Shown here: piece by piece, positions 40,452 through 54,046 of the stretch
How the letters are laid out: each line of letters opens with the position of its first letter
Position numbering within the stretch: the first letter of the stretch is position 1
Origin: Leptospira alstonii serovar Sichuan str. 79601
Lineage (GTDB): Bacteria; Spirochaetota; Leptospiria; Leptospirales; Leptospiraceae
Direction of reading: 5' to 3'
Assembly: GCF_000347175.1 (NCBI RefSeq)
Contig: NZ_ANIK01000021.1
Location: forward strand, 1-60,046
Length of the DNA stretch: 60,046 nucleotides
Notes under the pieces: model-generated
What the model saw: only the letters and a program-made list of their open reading frames with translations
The model's database searches: none
Told to the model about the DNA's origin: nothing
Position numbers and translations under genes: made by a program

Positions 40452-41503
40452 GATCAAGATAGATTATCGTTCTTTAATGAAGCAAAATCATTGCATACTA
40501 TAAAGTGAATCGTTTTGTTTCCGGAAGCCCGGACGGAGGATCTGCGTCACAATGGTTGCAAAATTAGAAAAAAGTTTTTGACAAATCCGATAAAGACATA
40601 GAACCGCAATATTCCGTCGAAGAATGTTTCGGAGAAATTCTTTTTTAAGCTTGCAATATATCTAACGTATTAGTGGAAATACATGTTTCGACAGATCGAT
40701 CAAAGCGAAAATTTTTTCGGTGAATTTTCCGATTACAACTTTTTATAATGAGTAAGAATTTTTTGTCCTAAAAGTTTTACGCGTTTTTGTTTCAACTACG
40801 AAAGCCGTGCGCGCCCATTGTACTCTGAATTTCTACGCGAGAAAAGCAAAAGACGATTATAACCAACGTAAGATAAGTGCAACTTACTTTTAAGAAAATT
40901 TAAAGAAACCAAAACGCGATAAAACCGAACTTCGTTTTCTTTTTTTACTCGAATTTTTTAACAATTCGAATAGGAAATTCGAACGGTAATATCTTTTCTT
41001 TGAATTTGAATTTTAAATCGAAGTAAACATTTTATTTTAACGTGAGTTCTTTGTAAAAATGCGAAAGCGATTGAAGTGGAATCAGCAAATTGGAATGACG
41101 AAAAAATTTCTCTTTTAGAACGATCTATCAATTTGTTGATTGGGAGCATAATGTTGCGACCGAGGAAACTAAGGCAGATGCCTTTCTATGGATCGCTCGA
41201 CATGCCCGAACTTTTTCCAAGATTCACGTTATTTTAATTTTGAAAATCCTTCTTATATAAGAAATAAAATATTTCCAAATGAAATAATATCTTATTAGAA
41301 CCGCTGATCGCAAAAGAGACTTTGTATTGATTTTAAAAAAGGCTTTGATTTTTTGGATTCCGATTTGTTTTGAAGAACGACGTTACGCTTTTAGTCCGTG
41401 AAAAAATGCGGGAGAATCCAATGTCCGAAATTCTTGTCGTCTTTACGGATTTAAATTGCCTTTCTAGGAAAATCATAGGAAAGGATACATCGAAGGAAAT
41501 CCA
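40452..41503. other. 1-kb intergenic region with an inverted dispersed-repeat copy
   Basis: Region between divergent genes (RsbU-type operon and symporter). It holds the split third copy of the intergenic repeat on the minus strand and a copy of the CTATGGATCGCTCGA motif. Otherwise it is A+T-rich without a supported gene. Confidence 0.5.
41058..41200 (-). repeat. Dispersed intergenic repeat, inverted and split copy 3
   Basis: Contains AATGCGAAAGCGATT (41058-41072), the reverse complement of the last block of copies 1 and 2, and ATGTTGCGAC (41151-41160), the reverse complement of the block that directly precedes it there. Here about 78 bases separate the two. CTATGGATCGCTCGA follows at 41186-41200; its exact reverse complement is at 59192-59206, left of the IS110 element. 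Confidence 0.5.
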
Positions 41504-42895
<1,392 letters not shown>

Positions 42896-42929
42896 AGTAT
42901 TTTGAATCTTCAAAATTGAAACTCAGGTG

Positions 42930-43070
42930 AAACGCTCTATGGATCGCGTTGATTTCACAACTACGTTGTGAGCGACTCGCGACGCGAAACTCAACCTCGC
43001 TCTCTACGGATCGCTCGGTAATGCTCCGCTGCTCGTTCGCTGAAACGCTCTCTATGGATCGCGTTTCAGG
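42930..43070. repeat. Palindromic repeat array with CGCTCTCTATGGA units
   Basis: Three related units: CGCTCTATGGA at 42933-42943, CGCTCTCTACGGA at 42999-43011 and CGCTCTCTATGGA at 43046-43058. The last lies within a hairpin whose stem is CTGAAACGC (43040-43048) and GCGTTTCAG (43061-43069), so TCTCTATGGATC forms the loop. GCGACTCGCGACGCG between the units adds further self-complementarity. It is intergenic, between symporter and patatin genes, and its core equals the target predicted from the loop of the IS110 left-end RNA. Confidence 0.65.
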
Positions 43071-43094
43071 GCGCAGCGTTAGGGATCGATGCGG

Positions 43095-43153
43095 GGTCAA
43101 GTTATTGGAATTACGGAAATTGAATGTTTTCGGTTAGACGCAATAACTTGACC
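43095..43153. repeat. 13-bp perfect inverted repeat (GGTCAAGTTATTG)
   Basis: GGTCAAGTTATTG at 43095-43107 and CAATAACTTGACC at 43141-43153 with a 33-nt spacer. A single arm, CAATAACTTGAC, occurs again at 45446-45457 beside the truncated HigA-like gene. It could be the footprint of a small non-autonomous element. Confidence 0.6.
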
Positions 43154-43431
43154 GAAGCGGAGAGCCCGGCCTGCGCTTTTCCATTTTGATTTTGTTGTAC
43201 GACTTATACAAGCGCAGGAACGCCAGTCTCGAGTTAGTTTGTTAGGAGTCGGTTTTCTGAGGTTAATGCGATTTTTTGCAGTTATGAGTAGCGTATATTT
43301 GAAGGACGTTTTAAACATTTTTTTTCGAACGTTTAAAAAAGCTTATACGATGAATCATCGGATCTTGATAATTTCTTTCCAAAGAAGTGTTAGGCGTCTG
43401 AAAATGACAAAATACGATTTCGGAGATATGA

Positions 43432-44430
43432 ATGGCTCCCGTTTTAGATGATTCCACTGCGTTTGAAAGAACTCAAGAAGCACAATCCAGATTGAGCGAA
43501 GCCTTTCAAGGTCTTTGGCTTGAAAACGAAATCTGTCTTGCGATTGCGGGCGGAGGTTGTAAGGCGTTTTACGGATTGGGTTTCGGTCATGAATTGAAAT
43601 CCTGGGGATTAAAATTTAGAGAAGTTTCCGGAGTGTCTGCGGGAGCCGCGATGGCGCTCTGCTTGATTTGCGGCGACGAAGAAGAATGTGTTTCCTTTTT
43701 TGAAAACATAGTTCGAAAAAATCCCGCGAATTTTTATTTCAGTCGTCTTTTCAAGGGCGAACGGATGTTTCCACACGAAGAAATGTATCGTAAGACGATT
43801 CGATTCGGAATGGACTTTCAGAAGATCATTAAATCCGGTACCAAGGTATTCATCCATACTTTGAGGGCGATTCCTAAGGAAGACTCTTTAAAGAATAAGT
43901 TCAGGTTAGCAAGATCAATCGCTGAAACCGCTAAGGCGTTTTTAGAGGACGAAAGAGATAGGAAACGCGGCTTGAATACGGAAAGAATGCAAAGAGTACT
44001 CAGAAATTGGAATATGAAAGAAGTCTTATTTACGGAAAAAGATTTCGAGGATGAAAATACCGTGGAACAGATCATTCTCAATTCCTCTTCCGTACCTCCC
44101 GTTGTTTCCGTTCAGAGCCTTGATAAGGAATATTATTTCGACGGAGGTCTTACCAACAATCTTCTTCTGGAAGCCTTTCCTCCGGACAAAAAGACGATCG
44201 GGATTTATTACGAACCGACCACAATCGTCGGGAAAGATCCGAAACTTTTAGAAAGATGTTTTTTGCAATCTCCTTCGGAACCTTTACCGATCACTTCCTT
44301 TGATTATACGGATCCGGTCGGCGTACGAGGGGCCTATGAACTCGGGAAACAAGACGCTCGGTTGAATAAGGACAAAATCTTTGAATATCTTAAAAGAGAT
44401 TGGGTGAAGGCGGTTTCTTCGTTTCGGTAA
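43432..44430 (+). CDS. Patatin-like phospholipase
   Basis: 332 residues with the patatin catalytic layout: oxyanion loop AIAGGGCKAFYGLG (residues 37-50), nucleophile elbow GVSAG with Ser69, and the second dyad residue in YYFDGGLTNN (Asp237). The substrate-side middle region is helical and basic. No signal peptide is visible, so the enzyme is probably cytoplasmic or delivered by another route. Such enzymes hydrolyse acyl ester bonds of phospholipids; chain specificity is unknown. The ribosome site CGGAGATATGA before ATG supports the start. It is a single gene, with repeat-rich DNA upstream. Confidence 0.85.
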   Translation: MAPVLDDSTAFERTQEAQSRLSEAFQGLWLENEICLAIAGGGCKAFYGLGFGHELKSWGLKFREVSGVSAGAAMALCLICGDEEECVSFFENIVRKNPANFYFSRLFKGERMFPHEEMYRKTIRFGMDFQKIIKSGTKVFIHTLRAIPKEDSLKNKFRLARSIAETAKAFLEDERDRKRGLNTERMQRVLRNWNMKEVLFTEKDFEDENTVEQIILNSSSVPPVVSVQSLDKEYYFDGGLTNNLLLEAFPPDKKTIGIYYEPTTIVGKDPKLLERCFLQSPSEPLPITSFDYTDPVGVRGAYELGKQDARLNKDKIFEYLKRDWVKAVSSFR

Positions 44431-44753
44431 TGTTGGAATATTTTTGCGTAGATTGCGCCGCTTGTTTTCGTTTTTGCCGAATGGTTTTGTCCCGAAATCT
44501 GAAAATGTGGGAACTCCTGCTTATTCGTTCCTGAAAAAGATTAAAATGATGAATAACGAAAATGAAACCAGAAGAAACCTCGAAACACCGGAATCAAAGT
44601 GAACTTTTTCGAAACAGATTAGGCCAGATTATTAAAGCCGATGCTAAACTCGTTCGATCATTCTTTTTTCTCAATCGGCATCCTATTTATACGACTGAGT
44701 AGTAATTGACCTTCATTCAAAGCTTTTATAAATTATTAGAGGAGGTGAATAAG
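44431..44753. other. Intergenic region before the RibD/DHFR-like gene
   Basis: About 320 bases. It contains the short motif TGTGGGAACTCC (44506-44517) shared with 31816-31827 and, near its end, a possible promoter for the next gene. Confidence 0.45.
44706..44732 (+). promoter_or_regulatory. Possible promoter of the RibD/DHFR-like gene
   Basis: TTGACC and TATAAA are separated by 15 bases, shorter than the usual 16-18, with the ribosome site following closely. Plausible but weak. Confidence 0.3.
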
Positions 44754-45347
44754 ATGAGAAAAATAATTGTTTTATCATTTATTTCATTAGATGGAGTCAT
44801 GCAAGCGCCCGGTGGACCCGAGGAAGATACGTCGGGCGGTTTCAAATATGGCGGTTGGACTGCACCATATTTTGACGAAGTTTCTCGTAAGGTCATGGAA
44901 AGACAGATGAAACCTGCAGATTATCTTTTGGGTAGAGAAACATTTGAGATTTGGGCCGATTACTGGCCTGAACATGCAGACTTTTGGCCTGGCATCAACG
45001 ATGGCACAAAATACGTCATGTCCAAGACCATGAAAAAGTCGGATTGGAAAAACTCAGTATTCGTCGAAAGTTTGGCAGATATCGAAAAACTCAAAAATTC
45101 AGAAGGTTCGGACATTCAAGTTTGGGGTAGTGGTAAACTCGTTCAGCTGCTACTTAAGAGTGATTTAGTGGATGAACTATGGCTTAAAATATTTCCCGTT
45201 ACGCTCGGCACGGGCAAACGTTTGTTTGGTGATGGGACCAACCCGGCGGCATTTACATTGATAGAGAGTTCCGTTACACCAAGTGGAGTGATTATCGCCA
45301 ATTACAAGCGAGCCGGAAAAGTCAAAACAGATACTGTTGGGGTTTAG
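44754..45347 (+). CDS. RibD C-terminal/dihydrofolate reductase-like protein
   Basis: 197 residues of the DHFR-like reductase fold: KIIVLSFISLDGVMQAPGGP at the start, YLLGRETFEIW, KYVMSKTM, IQVWGSGKLVQLLL (the dinucleotide-binding loop of this family) and LWLKIFPVTLGTGKRLF near the end. Proteins of this type are NADPH-binding reductases of mostly unknown substrate, often annotated as dihydrofolate reductase family; it is not a canonical FolA. GAGGAGGTGAATAAG before the ATG is a near-perfect ribosome site and fixes the start, although the frame is open 16 codons further upstream. Downstream is a field of truncated genes. Confidence 0.85.
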   Translation: MRKIIVLSFISLDGVMQAPGGPEEDTSGGFKYGGWTAPYFDEVSRKVMERQMKPADYLLGRETFEIWADYWPEHADFWPGINDGTKYVMSKTMKKSDWKNSVFVESLADIEKLKNSEGSDIQVWGSGKLVQLLLKSDLVDELWLKIFPVTLGTGKRLFGDGTNPAAFTLIESSVTPSGVIIANYKRAGKVKTDTVGV

Positions 45348-45445
45348 AGAGAAATAAAATGAGATTGTTTCATCATGCGGATGGAAGGCCGAACCAAGAC
45401 TGCACTACCAACTTTTTAAAGATGCTAGAGGTGGTGATATACGTG

Positions 45446-45457
45446 CAATAACTTGAC
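45446..45457 (+). repeat. Single arm of the GTCAAGTTATTG inverted repeat
   Basis: CAATAACTTGAC matches 12 of 13 bases of the arm at 43141-43153. It lies shortly before the truncated HigA-like gene. Confidence 0.4.
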
Positions 45458-45500
45458 GACGAAAAGTGCGAACCGCTAACAATGTTGCTGGGATATTTCA

Positions 45501-45683
45501 ATGGAAATTAAACCAATAAAATCTAAAAAGGATTACGATTTTGGCCTCAAAGAAATGGAAGGACTTTGGGATGCAAAGAAAAATACGCCTGAATATGATA
45601 AATTAGATATTAGAGTTGTTGAAAAATTTCATAGTTCAAACTTACACAGGATTGCTGACAACGCCGATAACACCATTCGTTGA
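45501..45683 (+). pseudogene. Truncated HigA-type antitoxin gene
   Basis: The first about 38 codons (MEIKPIKSKKDYDFGLKEME, then LWDAKKNTPEYDKLDI) match the N-terminus of HigA-like antitoxins, which continue into an XRE-type helix-turn-helix. Here the reading departs from the family after VVEKFHSSN, exactly where a 21-nt dispersed repeat begins (45642), and stops soon after. The DNA-binding domain is missing, and no HigB-type toxin is visible upstream. It is a remnant; the family match is by recalled pattern. Confidence 0.6.
45642..45662 (+). repeat. 21-nt dispersed repeat, plus-strand copy
   Basis: Begins TTACACAGGATTGCTGAC and is identical to the reverse complement of 1941-1961. It marks the break in the HigA-like gene. 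Confidence 0.55.
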
Positions 45684-45698
45684 ATTCTCCGTTTGTTC

Positions 45699-46197
<499 letters not shown>

Positions 46198-46500
46198 TCA
46201 AAAAAGTCGAAATCAAAAGTAAGCCAAAAAGAAATATCCAAAACCGTTATAAGATATAAAAATCGGATTTCCGATAGTTAAGGACCGTTTAGAGACTCGG
46301 AAGACAACATAAATCGCCTCAAATCAATGAAAGTTTTCTTCCAAGCGTAAACCCCGTTAAGTTGCGGCCGGTATTTGCAGCAAAGCTTTGTTAAAATGTA
46401 GATAACTTCTTTCTCTGCTGTCGGAAAGATTCAAAATATAAAAATACGACCTGGAAATTACGATTGTTCTTAGACGCTTTTCTTAAAAACAAGTGTATTT
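46198..46500. other. Intergenic gap before the FAD oxidoreductase
   Basis: About 300 bases between divergent genes. I see no gene, terminator or repeat. Confidence 0.4.
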
Positions 46501-48057
46501 ATGATACAAGAACTTCAGCTTCGCGTCGTTCCGGAGATAGCGGGTCAGGACGAGGCGCTCAAAACGTATGTTTCTAAAAATTTAAAGATCAACGCGCAAG
46601 AAATTCGTCATATTGAAGTTTTGAATCGTTCTATAGACGCAAGACAAAAAACGGTCTACTACAATCTCAAGGTTTTGGTTTTTATCCGGGAAGATTTTGT
46701 CGAAACGCGGATCGTATTACCGGATTTTCCCGATGTGTCTAACGCAGAGGAGGTCATCGTAGTCGGCGCAGGACCGGCAGGTCTTTTTGCATCTCTTCAA
46801 CTGATCTTATCCGGATTCAAGCCGATTCTTTTGGAAAGGGGTAAGGACGTGATGAAACGTCCCTTCGACTTGAAAGAAATAAACATTCATCATAACGTAA
46901 ACGAAGATTCGAACTATTGTTTCGGAGAAGGCGGAGCCGGAACATACTCGGACGGAAAACTTTATACGAGATCCAAAAAAAGAGGGAACGTTCGTCAGAT
47001 TCTCGAAATGCTCGTGGCATTCGGCGCAAACAGAGACATTCTCGTAGAAGCTCATCCCCATATAGGAACCAATAAACTTCCAAAAATCGTAAAAAACATC
47101 CGAGAAAAAATTTTGGAAACGGGCGGAGAGGTCCGCTTTGAAAAAAGGGTGACCGATTTTCTATTAAACGGAAGTTCCATTCGAGGAGTCATTACGAAAG
47201 ACGGAGATAAAATACATGCAAAAAATGTAATTCTTGCCGCCGGACATTCTGCGAGGGACATCTTCGAGTTATTACATCAAAAAGGAATCGAACTCGAACT
47301 CAAGCCGATCGCGGTAGGCGTTCGGGTGGAACATCGCCAATCTCTGATCGATTCCATTCAGTACGGATGTGAAGTGAGAAGTCCTTATCTTCCGCCTTCT
47401 CCTTACGGTATCGTAAAACAAGTGGATGGAAGAGGTGTATATTCTTTTTGTATGTGTCCGGGAGGGGTGATCGCGGCCTGCGCCACAAAACCGGAAGAGA
47501 TCGTCACAAACGGTTGGTCTTCTTCAAAAAGGGCGAGACCTTCCGCAAATTCCGGAATTGTTGTCGAGTTGAGAATGGAAGACTTCAAACCTTTTTCCAA
47601 ATACGGCCCTCTCGCAGCGATGGAGTTTCAAAAAGAGATCGAACGAAAGGCTTGGATTGCGGGAGGACGCACGCAAAAGGCTCCGGCGCAAAAGCTAACG
47701 GACTTCGTTCAAGGAAAAATATCTTCCGAACTTCCCAAGACCTCCTACACTCCCGGGATCACCTCGGTTGCGTTAGGCGATGTTCTCCCGCACTTCGTTT
47801 ATCAATCCTTGCGGAAAGGTTTTCAGGAATTCGATCGTTCTATGAAAGGTTATCTAACGAACGAGGCGGTCGTTCACGCTCCCGAGACGAGAACTTCTTC
47901 GCCCGTTTGTATACCGAGGAATTCTAAAACCTTACAACACGTTCGAATCCAAGGACTTTATCCTTGTGGAGAAGGCGCGGGTTACGCGGGAGGAATCGTA
48001 TCCGCGGCGATGGACGGAATTCGATCCGCGAATGCCTGCGTTTTAGCAAAAGAGTAG
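46501..48057 (+). CDS. FAD-dependent oxidoreductase (COG2509-like)
   Basis: 518 residues. An N-terminal about 75-residue domain (LQLRVVPEIAGQDEALK) typical of this uncharacterised family precedes the FAD-binding Rossmann motif EEVIVVGAGPAGLFASLQL (about 83-101) and LLERGKDV. Later come FGEGGAGTYSDGKLYTRSK, ILAAGHSARDIFELL and the C-terminal GLYPCGEGAGYAGGIVSAAM, where the flavin ring is normally held. The conserved CFGEGGAG and SFCMCPGG segments fit the COG2509 family, whose substrate is not known to me. It stands alone. Confidence 0.82.
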   Translation: MIQELQLRVVPEIAGQDEALKTYVSKNLKINAQEIRHIEVLNRSIDARQKTVYYNLKVLVFIREDFVETRIVLPDFPDVSNAEEVIVVGAGPAGLFASLQLILSGFKPILLERGKDVMKRPFDLKEINIHHNVNEDSNYCFGEGGAGTYSDGKLYTRSKKRGNVRQILEMLVAFGANRDILVEAHPHIGTNKLPKIVKNIREKILETGGEVRFEKRVTDFLLNGSSIRGVITKDGDKIHAKNVILAAGHSARDIFELLHQKGIELELKPIAVGVRVEHRQSLIDSIQYGCEVRSPYLPPSPYGIVKQVDGRGVYSFCMCPGGVIAACATKPEEIVTNGWSSSKRARPSANSGIVVELRMEDFKPFSKYGPLAAMEFQKEIERKAWIAGGRTQKAPAQKLTDFVQGKISSELPKTSYTPGITSVALGDVLPHFVYQSLRKGFQEFDRSMKGYLTNEAVVHAPETRTSSPVCIPRNSKTLQHVRIQGLYPCGEGAGYAGGIVSAAMDGIRSANACVLAKE

Positions 48058-48071
48058 AAGCGTTTTCCTTT

Positions 48072-48097
48072 TAGAATAATTTTCAGATTCTATTTTT
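48072..48097 (+). terminator. Weak terminator between convergent genes
   Basis: TAGAAT/ATTCTA stem with a 9-nt loop, followed by TTTTT, 15 bases after the oxidoreductase stop. The stem is short and A+T-rich. Confidence 0.35.
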
Positions 48098-48103
48098 ATA
48101 ATA

Positions 48104-48343
48104 TTAAAAATTCATAAATTGGTTGTTGAGTTTTTCCAGATCCTGAATCAGGTCCGTCGGTTTCGGCTGAATCGTTTTGGCGAGTTTCATACCGTCGTCG
48201 ATCAGATCGAGAATCAATTTTTTCTCGGCGATTGCGCGTGCGGAAGGCATGGACTTTCTTTCGTTTTTGTAAATGGAAGCTTTTTCGTCAATGATGGAAA
48301 CGATCTTATTCAACGCGTGAATTTTTGCCTGTTCTTCCCCCAT
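48104..48343 (-). CDS. Small helical protein of unknown function
   Basis: 79 residues, rich in Lys/Glu/Ile and predicted helical (HALNKIVSIIDEKASIYKNE, KKLILDLIDDGMKLAKTI). No membrane helix or Cys. It is a real gene judged by the near-perfect ribosome site AGGAGGGTTTT before ATG. It lies between the convergent oxidoreductase and the DoxX-like gene on its own strand, 52 bases after the latter's stop, and may share its transcript. Not recognised. Confidence 0.65.
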   Translation of the reverse strand: MGEEQAKIHALNKIVSIIDEKASIYKNERKSMPSARAIAEKKLILDLIDDGMKLAKTIQPKPTDLIQDLEKLNNQFMNF

Positions 48344-48395
48344 AAAACCCTCCTTCTTTTAGAGAAGTTTAACCGGTTTGAAATTCTAGGAAAGC

Positions 48396-48809
48396 TTATT
48401 TTTGAATTTGTTTCCGCAGAACGGCCGTTACGGTTTTCCTTTCCAAGCAAAGAAGTACGACGCAGATAAGAGCGTTTCCCAGAGCCAGAAAGAATAACAA
48501 TCCCCCGTCGTTTTCCTGTTCGATTCCGATTACGAATAAATGGGAAAAAACGGCGCCCGACATGAGTCCGAGCCCGAGCAAGGAACCGAACCAATTCCAA
48601 CCCGGAACAAACAAAAGGATCGAGACGATAAGTTCCAAAATTCCGGTTCCGATTCTTCCCCAAGGTTCCATCCCGAGTTTGGAAAAAATCGCGACCGACT
48701 CGGAAGCTCCCGTAAATTTGTAAAAGAGAGTTTGTAAAAAAATCAATGCGACGATCGTACGCAGACAGTATAAAAAAATTTTCTTTTTAGAAGAGTCGGA
48801 TGTAGACAA
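48396..48809 (-). CDS. DoxX-like membrane protein
   Basis: 137 residues with four predicted helices: IFLYCLRTIVALIFLQTLFYK (with FYKFTG after it), WGRIGTGILELIVSILLFVP, FGSLLGLGLMSGAVFSHLFV and LLFFLALGNALICVVLLCL. The pattern F-x-K-x-x-G at the first helix end, followed by E-L at helix two and H at helix three, is usual in DoxX/MauE-like proteins, which associate with thiol or quinone redox processes; a precise role is not known. The start is a TTG preceded by GAGGAGAAACCTTC. Confidence 0.75.
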   Translation of the reverse strand: MSTSDSSKKKIFLYCLRTIVALIFLQTLFYKFTGASESVAIFSKLGMEPWGRIGTGILELIVSILLFVPGWNWFGSLLGLGLMSGAVFSHLFVIGIEQENDGGLLFFLALGNALICVVLLCLERKTVTAVLRKQIQK

Positions 48810-48982
48810 GAAGGTTTCTCCTCGGGATTCTTGGGCTTCTTCGCATCGAAGTCAAAAACGGTTACACCTTCCTACGAGTTTATTCCAATTCCTCACATAA
48901 AAAAACCCGAAAACCGATCGGCTTCACAACGGGCTATCCTTTCGAAACACATCGCTCTTTTTTTAAAAAGACGAGGACAAGT

Positions 48983-50920
48983 TTACCGATACATTTCATC
49001 GATCTCTTTTTTATACTTATCCGCCACTACGTTTCGTTTGATTTTCATCGTTTGAGTGAGTTCGTCTCCGGGCTCGAATTTTTTTTCAAGAATTCTAAAA
49101 CTCGAAACCTTTTCGAAATTCTTAAAACCGTTTTCGCTCGAAACCAGACTTTTGATTTCGTTCTTAAAAATTGCGAGAACGTCCGGATCTCCGTTTAGAT
49201 TTCCCACTTCGCTTAACATTTTGGACTTAAGTTCCTTTAGATATTTTTCCAAGACCTCTTCGTCCGGAACGATCAAGGCTCCTAACGTTTTCTGATCGTG
49301 TCCGACCACCATCGCTTGATGAATGAACCGGCTTCGAACGAGCGCAAACTCGATCGGTTCGGGTTCTAAATTCTCCCCGCCTAAAAGAACGATCGTATCC
49401 TTGGCCCTTCCCGAATATTTTAATTCTCCCGAAGTCGTCCAAGCTAAAAGATCCCCCGAATTCAACCATCCGTCCGAACTCAAAATATCCTTCGTTTTTT
49501 CCGGTTCCTTGTAATAACCCTTCATTACGTGATCACCCTTATGCCAAGCGATTCCTTTGATACCGGGTTTCGTGATTTCCTTTCCTTTTTCGTCCATCAG
49601 TTTGATCTGAACTCCTGGAATACAACGTCCGAGAGTTCCGACGGTGATTTCTCCGAGAATTCGTCTCGTTGAAATGCCGGATAACTCGGTCATTCCGTAA
49701 CCTTCCAAGATCGGAATCCCGATCGCATTGAAGAACGTGTCTATATACTGGGGTAAAGCTCCGGCTCCGGAAAGTGCGAATCTCAATTCTCCGCCTAAAC
49801 CCTGTTTGATCTTTTTAAAAGCGAGTTGTGCGATTTGATTCGGAATCCAGAGAAGAATTGCGATCCAAAGTGAAATCAATTTTTGCCACAAGGAAGCGAA
49901 CGTGGATTGTTCCGTTAAAGAATATTCCAAACCTTGCAATCTGGAAATATGTTTATAATATGTGATCGCTATTTCCTTAAACGCTCCGAATAGCGCCTGT
50001 TGAACGGGGGATGCGTTTCTCGCCTTATCGTGAATCTTGTTGTAAAGGCTTTCCCAAACTCGGGGAACCGAAAGAAGCAATGTCGGTTTAATATCAGAAA
50101 GATCCTGACTCAAGGTGGATATGGAAGTGAACGCTTCCGCGCCTCCCGCTCGGATACAAACCGTTTCGACCAATCTTTCCGCGATATGCCAGGGAGGAAG
50201 ATACGCCATACTTCTATCGGTCGGATACACGTTCAGATCTTCCCCCTGCAGAGCGCTGTCCACGTTAAACACTATGTTCTTGTGGGTCAGCATGACACCT
50301 TTGGGTTTTCCCGTGGTTCCGGAAGTATAAACGATCGTAGCAAGATCGTCTTCCCGGATCGCGGAACCTCTTTTGTGAAACTCGTCCTTTCCCTTGTCCT
50401 GGATCCAGGTTTTTCCTTTTTGGATTAAGTCGTTTAACAAAATGATTTCGAAAGGTTCCGTGTCGGAAAGAGGACCTTTTTGATCGAATAAAACTATTTT
50501 TTTGAGATGGGGAAACTCCGACTTTCGACCCAATACTTTTTTTAAAGCGACTTCGTTTTCCAAAAACGCGATCGAACATTCCGCGTGATTGAGAATATAA
50601 CGAAGATCGTCTGCAGTGGAATCCGTTCCTCTCGGAACGTCCACACAACCGACGTTCGTGATTCCCATACTACACCAGAGCCAACGCGCGCCCGAATCCG
50701 CGATCAAACCGATCGGAGTTCCGGGTTCCAATCTTAAAGAAATCAGTCCGCAACCGATCTGCTCCACGGTTTCATAAAGATTTTTGAAACTGTTCGCTTG
50801 ATAATTTTTACCGTCCGGTTTGTAGTATTGCGCCGTCGAATCTGCAAAGGCTTCCGCGGAAGCTTTCATGACGTTGTACAAGGTTCTGGATTGGATTTTG
50901 GGGATATTAGCGGTTTTCAT
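48983..50920 (-). CDS. Long-chain acyl-CoA synthetase (AMP-forming)
   Basis: 645 residues of the ANL superfamily. The P-loop is IVYTSGTTGKPKGVMLTHKN (about 193-212). Other motifs: YLPPWHIAER, LLSVPRVWE, LRFALSGAGALP, ILEGYGMTELSG, GWLNSGDLLAWT and RAKDTIVLLGGENLEPEPIE, then a C-terminal Lys in TQTMKIKRN. It activates a fatty acid with ATP and CoA. Length and the internal about 40-residue helical insert with hydrophobic character (LWIAILLWIPNQIAQLAF) fit the bacterial FAA1/FadD15-like branch and may mediate membrane contact. Leptospira lives on long-chain fatty acids, so several such genes are expected; this is established biology, not visible here. Confidence 0.88.
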   Translation of the reverse strand: MKTANIPKIQSRTLYNVMKASAEAFADSTAQYYKPDGKNYQANSFKNLYETVEQIGCGLISLRLEPGTPIGLIADSGARWLWCSMGITNVGCVDVPRGTDSTADDLRYILNHAECSIAFLENEVALKKVLGRKSEFPHLKKIVLFDQKGPLSDTEPFEIILLNDLIQKGKTWIQDKGKDEFHKRGSAIREDDLATIVYTSGTTGKPKGVMLTHKNIVFNVDSALQGEDLNVYPTDRSMAYLPPWHIAERLVETVCIRAGGAEAFTSISTLSQDLSDIKPTLLLSVPRVWESLYNKIHDKARNASPVQQALFGAFKEIAITYYKHISRLQGLEYSLTEQSTFASLWQKLISLWIAILLWIPNQIAQLAFKKIKQGLGGELRFALSGAGALPQYIDTFFNAIGIPILEGYGMTELSGISTRRILGEITVGTLGRCIPGVQIKLMDEKGKEITKPGIKGIAWHKGDHVMKGYYKEPEKTKDILSSDGWLNSGDLLAWTTSGELKYSGRAKDTIVLLGGENLEPEPIEFALVRSRFIHQAMVVGHDQKTLGALIVPDEEVLEKYLKELKSKMLSEVGNLNGDPDVLAIFKNEIKSLVSSENGFKNFEKVSSFRILEKKFEPGDELTQTMKIKRNVVADKYKKEIDEMYR

Positions 50921-51106
50921 AGCGGTAGAATTTTATGAAAACCTTTCATTCAGTCGAGAAAATTTTTGAATCTCGATTCATTCCTTTCTAAAAAATCGAA
51001 TTTACCGCTCCGCGAAAATTCATTATACTCAAAGATCAATTTCGTAACTCGACAGTTTGAGGTTTTTTAAAATGCCGAGAACAGTACGATAAGAAGGACG
51101 CCGCAA

Positions 51107-54036
<2,930 letters not shown>

Positions 54037-54046
<10 letters not shown>

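Larger units (their letters stand above)
42896..43431. other. Repeat-rich intergenic region
   Basis: About 540 bases with two structures annotated separately: an array of palindromic CTCTATGGATCG units (42930-43070) and a 13-bp perfect inverted repeat (43095-43153). The remaining 280 bases before the patatin gene hold nothing I can name. Confidence 0.6.

Noticed and set aside
47935..47955. GTTCGAATCC resembling a tRNA T-arm
   Set aside because: It lies inside the FAD oxidoreductase coding sequence and no cloverleaf can be built around it.
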